A stretch of 64,000 nt of DNA. Source: Peltaster fructicola. Taxonomy: Eukaryota; Ascomycota; Dothideomycetes. The stretch is taken from assembly GCA_001592805.2 (NCBI GenBank), contig CP051139.1, forward strand, positions 434,001 to 498,000. The letters run 5' to 3'. The notes under the pieces were generated by a model. The model was not told the origin of the DNA, searched no databases, and saw only the letters and a program-made list of their open reading frames with translations. This document shows positions 11,369-21,733 of the stretch, in pieces. Made by a program: the position numbers and the translations under genes. Position 1 is the first letter of the stretch. Every line of letters begins with the position of its first letter.

Positions 11369-12230
11369 TCATACTGTGCCGGTTGTTTGTGACATCTCTG
11401 CGCGGTTCTGCTTCTTGCCTCGAATGCTATCCAGCCAGCCTCCCGATCGCTGAGTCTGCTGTGGAACAGTAGGCTGCGGTTCTTGCACATGTGCCACATT
11501 GCCTTGTCTGATGAAGTCCTGTCGCTCTCCCTCCTCGTCACTGAAGTCTTCGAAGGTTGTTGCTGGTGGAGGGTCATTGCGAAGGTAGATACCACTCTGT
11601 CTGTTCTTCTTGACACGCTGCTTGTCGACATTGATGTGATCTCGTTCATCACGGCCTTGATTGCGTGGTCGATGCTTCTTATCCAGGTAGACCTCCAACA
11701 GGCGTGCGTTCTTCGTGTTGCATTTGAAAGCAGCGTCGGCGATGTCACCAAGGAATGGTATCAGTCCAACGGCAAAGTCGAGCGCGATGTTGATCAGCAT
11801 TTGCAGGCTGGTCGACGAATCGAGACCTCCCTCCACTTTCTGGCACTTCTTGTACACCGAGATGGCAAGCAAGACTCCGATCACGTCTCCAATGGCTGGA
11901 ATGATGCCAATGACAGCTTCCCAACCAAACCTTATGCCGGCGAAGTTGAACAGACACATGTCAAGCCTGTAGGCTGTCTTTCGGACGCTTGCGAGGATAA
12001 GGGCATCGTGTTCTGGTATGTAGGTTGGGATGGTCTTTTTGACTTTCTTGAACTTGCCAGGTCGTCGTGGATCCTCAATCATTGCGAAGTATGGGTCCTG
12101 GAATGTCAGACAGGCGTACTGTAGAAAATGTGGTACTTACATCACCACTTTCGACCTTCTTGGCCTTGTATGCTTTCATCTGCTTCTTCAAGACCAAGTT
12201 TGCAGCATTCTTCGCTACGAAGCCTGCCAT
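11369..12230 (-). CDS. DUF4112 membrane protein
   Basis: Exons complement(11369..12097, 12141..12230), 272 aa; the 43-bp intron starts GTAAGT. The first exon supplies MAGFVAKNAANLVLKKQMKA, and the join reads KVESGD|DPYFAMIEDP. The domain contains two hydrophobic segments with a shared pattern, GIIPAIGDVIGVLLAISVY and LDFAVGLIPFLGDIADAAF, the hallmark of DUF4112. It is followed by a basic, then Gln/Pro-rich hydrophilic tail ending in a RGKKQNR stretch. The function of the family is unknown; a small integral membrane protein is likely. It is divergent from the Imp1 gene. Confidence 0.88.
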
Positions 12231-12781
12231 CTTGCGGTAGTGTTGAGTAGATAGACTTGTGGATGTCGATAAGCCGGAATGATGATCTTGACGGGTAAAT
12301 GTCGACCTCAAGTACTTTTGCTCTCGAGGAATGGTGACACTGACCCAATTGGTCCGTAGTCAATGAGCAGCCAATATTGTGAAACGCCTGTAGCTTAGAC
12401 AAATGTTTAGGCGCCGACACGAGCGCAAAGGGTTTGAGTGGATAAGATGCGGTCGCAAGACAGGCCGGTCATTATATTTGAGGAATGCGACAATACCAAG
12501 ACTCTAGTGGCGCCTTGTGCTGCAGCCCATCAAACCTGCTTGCTGCCATCGCTCTGTTTGTTGGCGTGAGCTCCTGTGAGCGACAGCGTCATCTGTGGCG
12601 GTGAAAGGCGCTGATCGATGATCAATAGCGCGTCTTGGCTGCAGAAGCGCGTTCGATAGCTGATCGAGCTGTGGCGCAGTCCTTGACGCTTCAGCTTCTG
12701 AGCTCATGTGTTGCCGATGCGCTCTGCTTCTTGCACTTTCGGATTGTGCCCTGAGGAGTTACGTGCGAGCAAAGGAAGGAC
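12231..12781. promoter_or_regulatory. Divergent promoter region (DUF4112 / Imp1)
   Basis: The 551 bp between two divergent start codons holds no convincing ORF or RNA. It should carry both promoters; I cannot name individual sites. Confidence 0.45.
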
Positions 12782-13545
12782 ATGCTGAGGTCGCTCGCCA
12801 CCCGACCAGTATGGAAGAGCATCACTGTGGCTGAGCGAGGTGCAGTCTTCGCAAGGCTACGATCAACAGTACAGCAGAATCGCGCTCCTCCACCGCCGAA
12901 GAACCGCATTGTACAAGCATCACAGCCTCGCCCTGAATCAAGCACGCAATCTCGCGTCGACTCAAAACCGCCTGTATCAACGATCACCAGAACATCGAGA
13001 AGCAATGGCTGGCGGGACAAAGCTGGGCTCGGACTCTACGTCCTGGGTCTGATGACTGGAGTGTATATCCTACTGCACAGCTTCTGGGCGCACTTCTATG
13101 AGTTCTCCTGGGCATATGGCATCTCCATGCTCCCGACCATCAACAGCTGCGGAGACAAGCTGATCATAAGCAAGTGGTACAGAAGAGGCAGAGGCATACA
13201 CCTGGGAGATATCGTGAGCTACACGCATCCCATCAACAGCAATCAGGATGCTGTGAAGAGAGTACTTGGAATGCCTGGAGACTTCGTCCTGAGGGACACT
13301 CCCGGCGAAGGCGAAGGACACATGATACAGGTTTGTCATGAGCTGCTGACTCGTCCGTACGCTGACCGTCACAGGTCCCAGCTGGTCACTGCTGGGTTGT
13401 TGGTGACAACGTCCGCCATTCGAGAGATTCCCGTCATTTTGGTCCTCTTCCGCTAGCACTGGTCACTGGAAAGATCGTTGGTGTACTGGAGCCTACCAAA
13501 TTCCCTTTCATCAAGGCTTTATCAGATGGGACGACCTCAGATTGA
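12782..13545 (+). CDS. IMP1: Mitochondrial inner membrane protease subunit 1 (signal peptidase S26 type)
   Basis: Exons 12782..13330 and 13375..13545, 239 aa. Imp1 removes the inner-membrane sorting signals of proteins delivered to the intermembrane space. One membrane segment is at about residues 82-100 (GLGLYVLGLMTGVYILL). Catalytic Ser115 lies in GISMLPT and catalytic Lys159 in VKRVLGMPGD. After the 44-bp intron the second exon gives the conserved VPAGHCWVVGDN and SRDSRHFGPLPLALVTGK. The roughly 80-residue Arg/Ser/Pro-rich N-terminus is longer than in yeast Imp1 and fits a cleavable mitochondrial presequence. The SMxP plus RxxGMPGD pattern and final GPLPL motif support Imp1 rather than Imp2. 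Confidence 0.92.
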
Positions 13546-14318
13546 TACAGGAGTAGTCGCGGTGTTGCACCATCAAGCAGACTAGGACCATGTTTACGAC
13601 ATGTGGCATGCAACTGCGAAAGAGACGGAGGCACCGTACTGGCAGAAGCCGGTCTCGAGTACAACAGCTGACTCAAATGTGTCCAGCGGCTCGATGTAGC
13701 TCTGGTATTGCCGGTTATCCTCAAGCACAACGAGCGAACATCGCAATGCTCTGCTCGATCGGCAGCCAATTCACCATTCGATGGAGTGGTTGGCCGTGTT
13801 CTTGTGGCTGTGAACAGAGAGATGCTTGAGCCGGAGACAACGTGGTGGCAGACGTTCCTATCGCTCCAACTATCTGGATGCGCTAGGATATGAGTTCGAC
13901 ATTCTCGCGCTACGATACATGAACTCGATGTTCTTATCTAAAGTTACGGCGCACGTCGCAGCTCTGGCGCTATCTTGCGTGCTACTACGGTCGTCTCGCC
14001 AAGCGGCCAAGCGTTCGCATCAATGGATGTTCATCTCATCGTGCTGCTATAGCACGACGGTCTAGACAGTCGAATGTCACTCTCACGGTCTTATCGCGGG
14101 CTAAGCGGATTTTATGGCAGGCTCCGGCTCACCAAAAGCAGCTTATCCATTGGGAGATCGTCAACCCCACCCCAGCTCATGAGGTATTGCTTCTCCGCCC
14201 CATGACAGTTTGCAGACGTCAACCGGCATTGCTAACGTAATGTGTCAGTCCTCGCGCAGGATGTCCTCACTGGTAGCACGACTCCTATCTCGCTGTTCGT
14301 TAGCATAAGTATACAGCA
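13546..14318. other. Intergenic region upstream of cyanase, with GATA-type motifs
   Basis: A 773-bp stretch has no supported gene. Short ORFs occur on both strands (for example 13708-13893 +, 13434-13769 -) without family resemblance. Two CTTATC sites (GATAAG on the minus strand) at 14090-14095 and 14142-14147 lie 224 and 172 bp before the cyanase ATG. GATAAG is the core bound by AreA-type nitrogen regulators; use here is inference. Confidence 0.4.
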
Positions 14319-15038
14319 ATGGCTTCTCTCATCCCATCTCGCATCCTTGCTCGCACTTCCCTTGTACGACCAGCTATCCGACCTTTGATCTCTACAGCAG
14401 TTCAGCAGCGTAGCTCCTTCACAAGCTCTAGCAAGATGTCACAACAAGGCACTTCAAGCGGTTTCCCAATCGCCACACTCGATGTAAGATCGTGGACTCA
14501 GAGAAGGGATCAGTGCTAACAAGATCCCAGACCACCATCGCACAGAGGCTGCCAGCTTCCTCTCAGATCCTGTTCGCGGCGAAGAAAGAGAAGAACTTGA
14601 GCTTCGAGACCATCTCCAAAGCTCTCGGCCGTGAGGAGGTTGCATGTGCTGCGCTTTTCTACGGACACGCACAAGCGAACGACGCCGACATCGCCAACCT
14701 GTCGAAGCTCTTGGATATTCCTGAGGAGACTCTTCGCAAGACAGAGCTACAGAACTTCCCAGATCGTGCGCGTGCCATGGAGATGCCACCAAAGGAGCCA
14801 TTGGTGTACAGGTTATACGAGATTGTGCAGAACTATGGATATGCTTACAAGGCGATCCTCAACGAGAAGTTCGGTGATGGCATCATGAGTGCTATCAGCT
14901 TCAGCACGACTGTGAAGAAGGAGACTGATGAGAAGGGTGACTGGGTTGTTATCACCCTTAGAGGCAAATGGTGGGTGTGCAAACTTCTCCTGCGAAGACG
15001 TGCTGACAAACTGCAGGCTCCCATTCTCTCGATTCTAG
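14319..15038 (+). CDS. cyn1: Cyanate hydratase (cyanase) with N-terminal mitochondrial-type extension
   Basis: Exons 14319..14483, 14531..14970 and 15017..15038, 208 aa. Cyanase converts cyanate and bicarbonate to CO2 and carbamate, which breaks down to ammonia and CO2. The catalytic region [20 protein letters not shown] plus MSAISF carries the expected Arg, Glu and Ser. The last exon is only 22 nt and yields the conserved C-terminal end LPFSRF after GKW. Typical fungal cyanases are about 160 aa. Here residues 1-39 are rich in Arg, Ser, Leu and Ala with no acidic residue ([20 protein letters not shown]...), a classic mitochondrial presequence, and Met40 starts an ordinary-length enzyme. Two forms from two starts are possible. 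Introns are 47 and 46 bp, the first with a GCTAAC branch site. Confidence 0.95.
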
Positions 15039-15439
15039 ATATCGCAGCAATGCATACCCGTCAAGAGACACTTTCTTCGTGACAATCGAGGTCGTCCTCA
15101 GCGCTGCAGACATGGTCGGTAGGTGAAAAGTGGCTTCCACAACGTCGATATCAAGGTGCTTGCCAATTTGGGTGTGTAAGATTGAGTGACTTGCAAGAGA
15201 AAGACTTGGCCTTGACACTAGTGTAAGCTTACTTGGTTCACCTTCACGGCGTCTGACACTTTGTTCACTCACGTCACACTGCAGCCTCTTTGACAGAACA
15301 CAACCACGAGTAAGTAGACCACGGACTTGGCGAGCAGCAGCAGCAGCAGCACTGGTAGCACGGCTCAGTCTTCTAAGCAGCTCTCAAAGACCTACATCGT
15401 TGGCCGTGTACATCATCTAACTCAAACTGAAGCAACAGC
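15039..15439. other. Intergenic leader region with short AGC repeat
   Basis: A 401-bp stretch lies between cyanase and the next plus-strand gene. It holds an (AGC)6 run at 15333-15350 in the presumed leader of the next gene and a CT/CA-rich stretch before its ATG. No gene is seen. Confidence 0.5.
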
Positions 15440-16035
15440 ATGTCGAAGCAAAGCTTCATCGCGGACTTGACGCACACAATCGTTTACACAGCAATACAGG
15501 CAGCTGACTTTACTAGAAATGCATTTACATTCAGAAAGAAGGAAGTAAACAGCATCACAAGACCGTCACGTCCATCACGCAAGCATACGCTGAGCGAGCT
15601 CATCGATCTCGACAACCTGAGTAAGTCCATCTTGGCTGCAACGACAACTCCCTAACCTTCCTAGATCCCGGGGACCTCGTTGAATCACCTAGCGGGGATC
15701 TTCTCTCGCTTGAGGCCGCGCGACTGCGACCAGATCGACCGCCCAGCATAAGGGAAAGACAAGAGCGCATCTTGTCACGAGTTCGGGACCGCCGAGACTC
15801 CAATGTCTCGGTGGCACCAAGGGAGATCCGAGAGATCGCTGGGCCGTCCCCCTTGAGGCTCAAGCAACAGCACATGTCGGTGAAAGGGCAGGTGGAGAGT
15901 GCCGTGACACCAACGCAGCAGCACGAGGGTAGGATGAGGCTGGCAGACAATGCTCCCGAGGAGGAGGAGCAGCAGCAGCAGCAGCAGCATCGAACGGCAT
16001 CCCAGAGCAAGCGCTGTGGTTGTTTGTGCCAATAA
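15440..16035 (+). CDS. Small hydrophilic protein with possible C-terminal CaaX motif
   Basis: Exons 15440..15620 and 15665..16035, 183 aa; the 44-bp intron has a GTAAGT donor and a CCTAAC branch site. I do not recognise it. The N-terminus (MSKQSFIADLTHTIVYTAIQ) could form an amphipathic helix. The middle is highly charged, with many Arg (RPPSIRERQERILSRVRDRR). A run EEEEQQQQQQ follows, encoded partly by (CAG)6 at 15970-15987. The last residues are SKRCGCLCQ: Cys at position -4 followed by L, C and Q fits a farnesylation CaaX box, with further cysteines suited to palmitoylation. That would place it on a membrane; this is inference. The coherent frame across a good intron supports a real gene. 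Confidence 0.65.
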
Positions 16036-16596
16036 GGGCGCCTTTGATACGGTGCACACTGACATTGCACTGTCTATTTGTCCTGATATACATAGCGTGA
16101 TATTGTATTCAGAGATTGCAACCCGTCTAGCATGACCAGTCCAATGTCTTGAGATGCCATCACCAGGAAGTCTACTGGGCGGTGTGCTAGATCCCGGCAT
16201 ATAGACGCAGTGTCGGGCTTCGGTGCCTTGATGGCGAGATCTGCTGCAAGGGATGCTGTTAGTCAGTCAGCCAGCCAAGGTCTTAGAGAAAGCCACCGTA
16301 GACTATATGGAGGTTCCTGCATCATTCAAATTGCGTACAACCGGACGGATATGCTTTCAGTCCTATGCCGACAGATCGATGCTGGTCACAGCCGGCGCCA
16401 ATCTCTGTGGTCGAAATTCGCGCTTCAAAAAGGCCCCGGAGGTGGTCGATATCGATCCGATCCTAAATGATGATCGAGGACATGCTAGCGACAGACGGTG
16501 TGCACTGCAATTGTTGATCATGATGGCTGAGCGGCTCGTTGCTGGTCGTGCTGTACAGCCCGTGAGGATTGAAAGACGAGGTCAGATTCGCTTCCT
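16036..16596. other. Intergenic region with one unassigned ORF
   Basis: A 561-bp stretch lies between convergent stops. A 120-codon plus-strand frame (ATG at 16253, stop ending 16615) has ordinary amino-acid composition but no recognised family, and its last bases overlap the 3' end of the GT25 gene. It could be a small unknown gene or chance. Confidence 0.3.
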
Positions 16597-18021
16597 TCAC
16601 GATCCGTCAGGATAGTTGTCTTCAAAATCTGTCTCACCCTTGAGAAGTTTCGGAATGTTAGGTCTTGTAGGCCATCGGAGGTTGTCTGTATGCGGAGCAG
16701 TGTTGATGCCGTCGCTCCATGGATCTGAGATGTCTGTGAAGTAGGAGATGTTACCAGCTGGACGATGGTGCTAAAGGGAGGTAGTCAGCAAAAATCACAA
16801 TCAGGAGCACAACCAGATATCTCACCTGGAAGTACTGAGGCTGGGCAGAAAGGCACACAGGCACTGCTTGGTTATCAGCGCCGGTGCAGAAGTCACTAAG
16901 TCCTCCATCGGCCGTTGAAGCCATCTGTCTGATGCCCATCTCGTACATGATCTTGCGTGCGCCATTCAGTGTTAGCGCATAGGCGAGCGTGCACACATTC
17001 CTTCCTCCACGAAAGACAACTCGGGTGTGTGCAGGATACTCGTTCTTGAAGCCGTCATCGTCGGTGAATTCGAAGTTGATGTGGTGCTGTTCTGGGACAG
17101 TCGTCTCGTTGAGTATAATAGCTCGTCCGAGAGGCAACTTGTTGGATCCGTCTGGGAGTGAGGAACCGCAGTGTCCTATCCACAGCATCTATACAAATGT
17201 CAGCTTTCTCCTTCAGCGACTGTCAAGTCACCCACATCCCAGCGATGGATATCGCCATACGGAGACGACGTTGGTAGTTTAACATCATGTGCTCCAGCGA
17301 TGAAAGTCTGAGGCTGTTGTCCGTCCAGACTCGCACCAATGGTAGGGTCAAGGAACTGTTCTCCAGCGCCCTCAACACCTGGTATAGGCTGAACCAGGAG
17401 TCTCGTAGCTCTTGCCAAATCCGTCATTTGATCGTGTATGCGTACATCCCAGTCAGCGTCATCTTCCATGACCAACGCAGTTTGCAAGTTGTTCTCGACG
17501 ATGTAGCGTGCTGCGTTGAGGTGCGAGCGCCAGCATCCCAGATGTGCTGGTCCATATTCTCGGTCTTCGTCTCCAGGTGGTCGAGGTGGGAGGGACTTCA
17601 GAGATACTGAAATGGGTGAGCAAGTTGTCAACGGAGCAGTATTTGTGCAACAATTACCTTCCGTCGCTGCCTCCATGAATTCGAACTTGAGGTTCGTGAG
17701 ACTGCCTGCCAATGCGATGCCATCTCGACGGTCGGTTCGTGCCTTGAGATTAATCACCAGGATCCTTTCAAACTGCAAACCGTTAAAATGTTGCCTTCTG
17801 GAGTCGCGTCGATCACTCACTCCTAGAGTGCTGTTCTGGATGCTCTCCAACAGCTTATCTTGTCGGTAATGTCGCACATAGTTTGGTATAGGTACGTGAC
17901 GTCCGAAGCTAGCAGCGAGCAGCCAGAATGTAAGTATCGCGAGGCCAACAGCGACGGCGATTCTCCTTGCCGAGACCGCGCCAGAGGAATCGCGCATAAA
18001 CTGCGGTGCCATGAGCGCCAT
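16597..18021 (-). CDS. Glycosyltransferase family 25 (LPS-type) protein
   Basis: Exons complement(16597..16770, 16826..17188, 17236..17606, 17658..17772, 17821..18021), 407 aa. It has a short cytoplasmic N-terminus, one membrane anchor near residues 19-37 (RIAVAVGLAILTFWLLAASF) and a luminal catalytic region, so it is probably a Golgi type II enzyme. GT25 features are FERILVINLKARTDRRDG at the fold start, HLGCWRSHLNAAR, the acidic metal/sugar site VMEDDADWD, and HRWDMLWIGHCG. The C-terminus ends NIPKLLKGETDFEDNYPDGS. The sugar transferred and the acceptor are unknown. Introns 1 (48 bp) and 2 (51 bp) are multiples of three without stops, so the unspliced frame reads through them; family sequence shows they should be removed. 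Intron 3 uses GTGGGT; using the GT three bases later would break the frame. Confidence 0.9.
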
Positions 18022-18795
18022 GATAGCAGCATGAAAGGTCTGTGAGAAGAAGACAACAAAAGAGATAAAGAGAGTTTGAGAGATAGAAAGGATTGTACCT
18101 GACGAGCCTACCGGCGCATGAAGCCTGCAATAACGGCGGTGTTACTATGCCCTTACTTGGCCGTGCCTGGCAATCTTGCCTGTTTCCATGCTGACTTGTT
18201 GAGCTTCTCAGCTGTGCTCAGCTTATGAGGATTGGCACATGGAAGCGCCACACCCAGCTAGTGCAGCAAGCTCTCGCACATAAATCAACCTTATCTGTGG
18301 TACCGCGCTCGTATTCGGTGTGGCTGACCCCTCACACAGAACTGCAGGCTGTATCGTTTGGATCCTCCTCAGTGCGAGGTGCTTATATCAGACAGGCGAT
18401 GAACTTGCAGTGAGTTGGTGACATTCTGGTTGTCGACTAGATTGGTAACGACGTCAAATCCGCCTTATGCAAGGCACTAAAAAGCCCCACCGATGTACAA
18501 CGCTTGTGAGACCGTCGGGGTTGAGTGGGACCCGTCAAGGCGCCGGTGGTGTTACAGGAAAGGAGGGTTTTGCATGAAGCAAACATCTTGTGCTGCTTGA
18601 GATACAGCAAGACAGTGAGATGGTGAGTGGCAAGTGGCACTCGACCAGAAACTGGAGAGCACTGATCAGTATATCTCTATCCCCACCGACCTTAACAGGA
18701 AGAACAGATATGGACAAGGTGCTCAATGGTCGACGGCATCTCCGACCACTAGATTGATTGCCTACATTTTGGTCCTACAAATATACATGCTCGAT
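18022..18795. other. Intergenic region
   Basis: A 774-bp stretch lies between the start of GT25 and the stop of the acid phosphatase, both on the minus strand. It should contain the GT25 promoter. I see no gene, RNA or repeat. Confidence 0.55.
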
Positions 18796-20726
18796 CTAAG
18801 AGCGCTTGACAATGTGAAGAGTGTCACCAACACTGCCATCAGCACCGTGGATGAACTGCCAAGTAACGGCAGAAGCATTGTGCACGGTCAGCTTGCTGAA
18901 GCCATAGTTGGTCTTGTCCAGCACTGCGGTGATGTTGAGGACAGGTGCACCAGCCGAAAGCTCACTGTGGCTCTCGATGTTGCCTGCCATACCGTTGACC
19001 AGATGCGCCATAGACACACCAGGGTTTGTGCGGTAGGTATTCTGGTTGACGATAGAGGACTTGTCGATTCCAGTGTTGTTCCTCAGCATTGGGTACATAC
19101 GCTCGTACCAATGGATGTGACCGGCGAAGTAGCCGTCAACACCAGCCTTGAGCAGCATGTCCTCGAACGCGTTACGGACGTTGGCCTGGTAGCTGGACAC
19201 TTGCGAGCTGTACATAGGTCTGTGTGTCATGGCAAAAACCCATGGAGTCTTGGTTCGGTCGACAGCAGCGAGATCCTTAGCGAGCCATGCGAGCTGCTGG
19301 TACGACTTGTTATCCTTCCAGCTGCCGTTGATGTAGCCGAAAGGTCCAGAGTCCGTAGAGAAGGTCTCGTTGAGCTTAGGGTGTGTCTCATTGCCCTTGA
19401 GGTCTCGAACGAAAGGATACTCCGGGCTGTAAGGGAAGTCGGTCTCACCGTCAAGAGAGATGAAGTGAGCCAGTCCGTAGTCGAACGAGTACCAGAAGTT
19501 GCCAACACCACCGACTTCCTGACCTGGCATGCGGAAACGATGCTGGTAGGCAGTGAAGTTACGCTGCGATGGTGGACAGCTGTAGTAGGTCAGAGCTGAC
19601 TTTCCTGGAAGGGTTGTGTTGATCTTGTCCTGGTTGAGGTATGCAGTCATGACGTTGCCAGGGCCGTCGAACTCAATACAAGAGGCTTCATGGTTACCTG
19701 GAAGAGTCATGTATGGGACCTTGGTAGTGATCTTGTTCATCCACTGCTGCCAAAGATCCCAGTTGGACTCGTAGATGACGTTCATATCGCCACCTTGAGG
19801 TCCACCCTGGTTTGCGATCTCTCCAGCTGGGAGTGGTGCGTCGTACTCAGCAGGAATTGGTGGGCCACCTGGAAGCTGAGTCGAGGTGCCGTTGTAGCAG
19901 ACAGGCCAGTCGCTCTCGCATGGAAGCACTCCGCTGTACCAGTCATCAGCGTAACTGATGTCTCCGCCGTGCCAAGCGAAGGCGGTGCCCTCCTCGACAG
20001 CTTGCTGGAGGTACTTGTGGGTGCCGTGGGCGTTAGTGTAGCCCATGTCGTTGAGCACGGCAATGCTGAACTCTTCTTTGGAGCCGGCAGCGTGGGCCGT
20101 CTTGAACTCCAAGATGTGCGAGGTGGTGGTGCCGTTGGCGCCTTCGATCTGGTAGTAGTATGTCTTGCCAGACTCGAGACCGGTAATTTGCACGTCGTGG
20201 AAGTACTGGCTACACTGTGTCACTGCAGCGTAGGCAGAGCATGGAGGCGTACGGTCGTAGCTGTGGTGGCCGTCAGTTGGGCCTTTGCTCGAGGTTCGTG
20301 GTCAGACATACCTGGTGGACTTGCCAGTGGCTGTCTCGCACAAGTCGCACTCGTCCTCACCCCAGGAGACAGTTGGTGCCTCACCAAGACCGAACGGAGT
20401 CTGGAAGTGGATGTTGACACCGCCTGGGACGTAGGCCAGCGAAATGACATTGATGTTGTTCGTTGGATTCTTGCTCTTTGGCTTTACAGCTGGTGCTTCG
20501 ACCAGTCGTGGGAATCCTTTGCCATTACCATTGACCTGGAGTTCGTCAGCAGCGGAGCAGCGACATGAGGCGGATTACTCACGGTCTGGTCAACCCAATC
20601 ACCAACTGGCACAGCAGGTCCAGTGTATGGGTAGAGCGTGTCAACATCGCGCTTCTTTGGTGCAGCATTGGCAGGCAGAGCTGCGAGAACAGCGCCAGCA
20701 ATGACAACTCCAATAGATCCCTTCAT
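18796..20726 (-). CDS. Secreted purple acid phosphatase
   Basis: Exons complement(18796..20260, 20312..20535, 20583..20726), 610 aa. This is a metal-dependent phosphomonoesterase that scavenges phosphate outside the cell or in the vacuole. A signal peptide covers about residues 1-21 (KGSIGVVIAGAVLAALPANA) and is followed by a KKR processing site. A fibronectin-like N-domain ends near TYYYQIEGANG. The metallophosphatase motifs appear in order: LNDMGYTNAHG, GDISYADDWY, GNHE, THRPMYSS and GHIHWYER, giving the full set of Fe/Zn ligands. There are several N-glycosylation sequons. Introns are 51 and 47 bp. Two CACGTG boxes upstream (21035 and 21286) fit PHO-type control. The family assignment is firm; the natural substrate is unknown. 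Confidence 0.95.
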
Positions 20727-21733
20727 GTTGTTGTCTGATCTGGATCGCAAGGACTCTGCTTGAGCTCAGAAACTGCGGCCATAGTAATTCATATAGCATG
20801 GAGCTCAACCCTGCAGTGCACGTCCATCGTGGCAATAATGGCTCGAGCCAATAGGCTTTGCCACTTTATCAGCATGCAGAACAATAAGATTGACGGCCTT
20901 CCCGATTGATGCAAGGCACCTGCGGACAGAGAGTAGACGGAAGAGTCGGCAGTGAGGTTAGTGGTGTTGGTCTGCATGGATGGCTAGATAAGCCTAATGC
21001 CAAGACTTCCAGCCAATCGTGGCGTACAGTGAGGCACGTGGAAAGAAGCTTCTATCATGTCGTCTGGAAGATTGCCTCCTTCGATTCAGCTCTTCCCTGC
21101 AAGATGCATACGATTTTCGCGGCACTGCCAATCAGTGAGTGTTCGTGAGAGCTAACGAATGGTGCAAGCCACGACATCACTGGCTGTGCTTAGAGCCAGC
21201 GAGGACCTCCGATGCTCTGCGTTCCAGATTCGAGCATACCTCCATCATGGACTAAGGCCATGGCCGTGATCCGGCTTTATAGACACACGTGGGCGGCATG
21301 CACGGCTCATGCATGATCCACAACTACTCGACGTAGTCTCGATGAGCTTGTGGCAATGTGTACGGAGGTCATTCATTGAGAGTTGATCGATGATTTGTCC
21401 ATGAGACTGCATCAAAAGTTCTGAGCTGCGATGTCGAGATGAAGGAGCTGTGTCTGCATCGAGCAGGTAACAAGGACACGGAATGATACGAAAGCACGGA
21501 GACCCAGAAACCCGAAGATGCGAAGACATGAGTGGCCTTCAATCCATGATCCCTAGTCGAGTGTGCTCCGGAGCGCTGATTCTTCTGCATGGCCAACTAC
21601 ACTCCAAGCACACCAGTCATCGGGTGTTTTGAGTGCACGTCTTGTGTGTTGACCTCACTACAGGACCAAGGTAGGCTCAACTACTTGTACATGCCATTAT
21701 CCATCCCAAATCATGGACATATCATCAGCAGCC
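20727..21733. promoter_or_regulatory. Acid phosphatase upstream region with two CACGTG boxes
   Basis: A 1.0-kb stretch lacks a supported gene. CACGTG occurs at 21035-21040 and at 21286-21291, the latter followed by GG (CACGTGGG, like the strong Pho4 core). They lie about 310 and 560 bp before the acid phosphatase ATG. Pho4/NUC-1-type factors bind this core at phosphate-starvation genes; function here is inferred. Confidence 0.5.

Noticed and set aside
13546-14318. Possible gene remnant before cyanase
   Set aside because: Frames such as 13708-13893 look mildly protein-like but are short, conflict between strands and match nothing I know.
16253-16615. 120-codon plus-strand ORF between the CaaX-type gene and GT25
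   Set aside because: No family, no splice evidence, and it overlaps the GT25 stop. Kept only as a note in the intergenic entry.
18634-20568. Two long plus-strand ORFs (321 and 292 codons) opposite the acid phosphatase
   Set aside because: They are antisense shadows of a well-supported enzyme gene; codon bias keeps the opposite strand open. Their translations show no family features.
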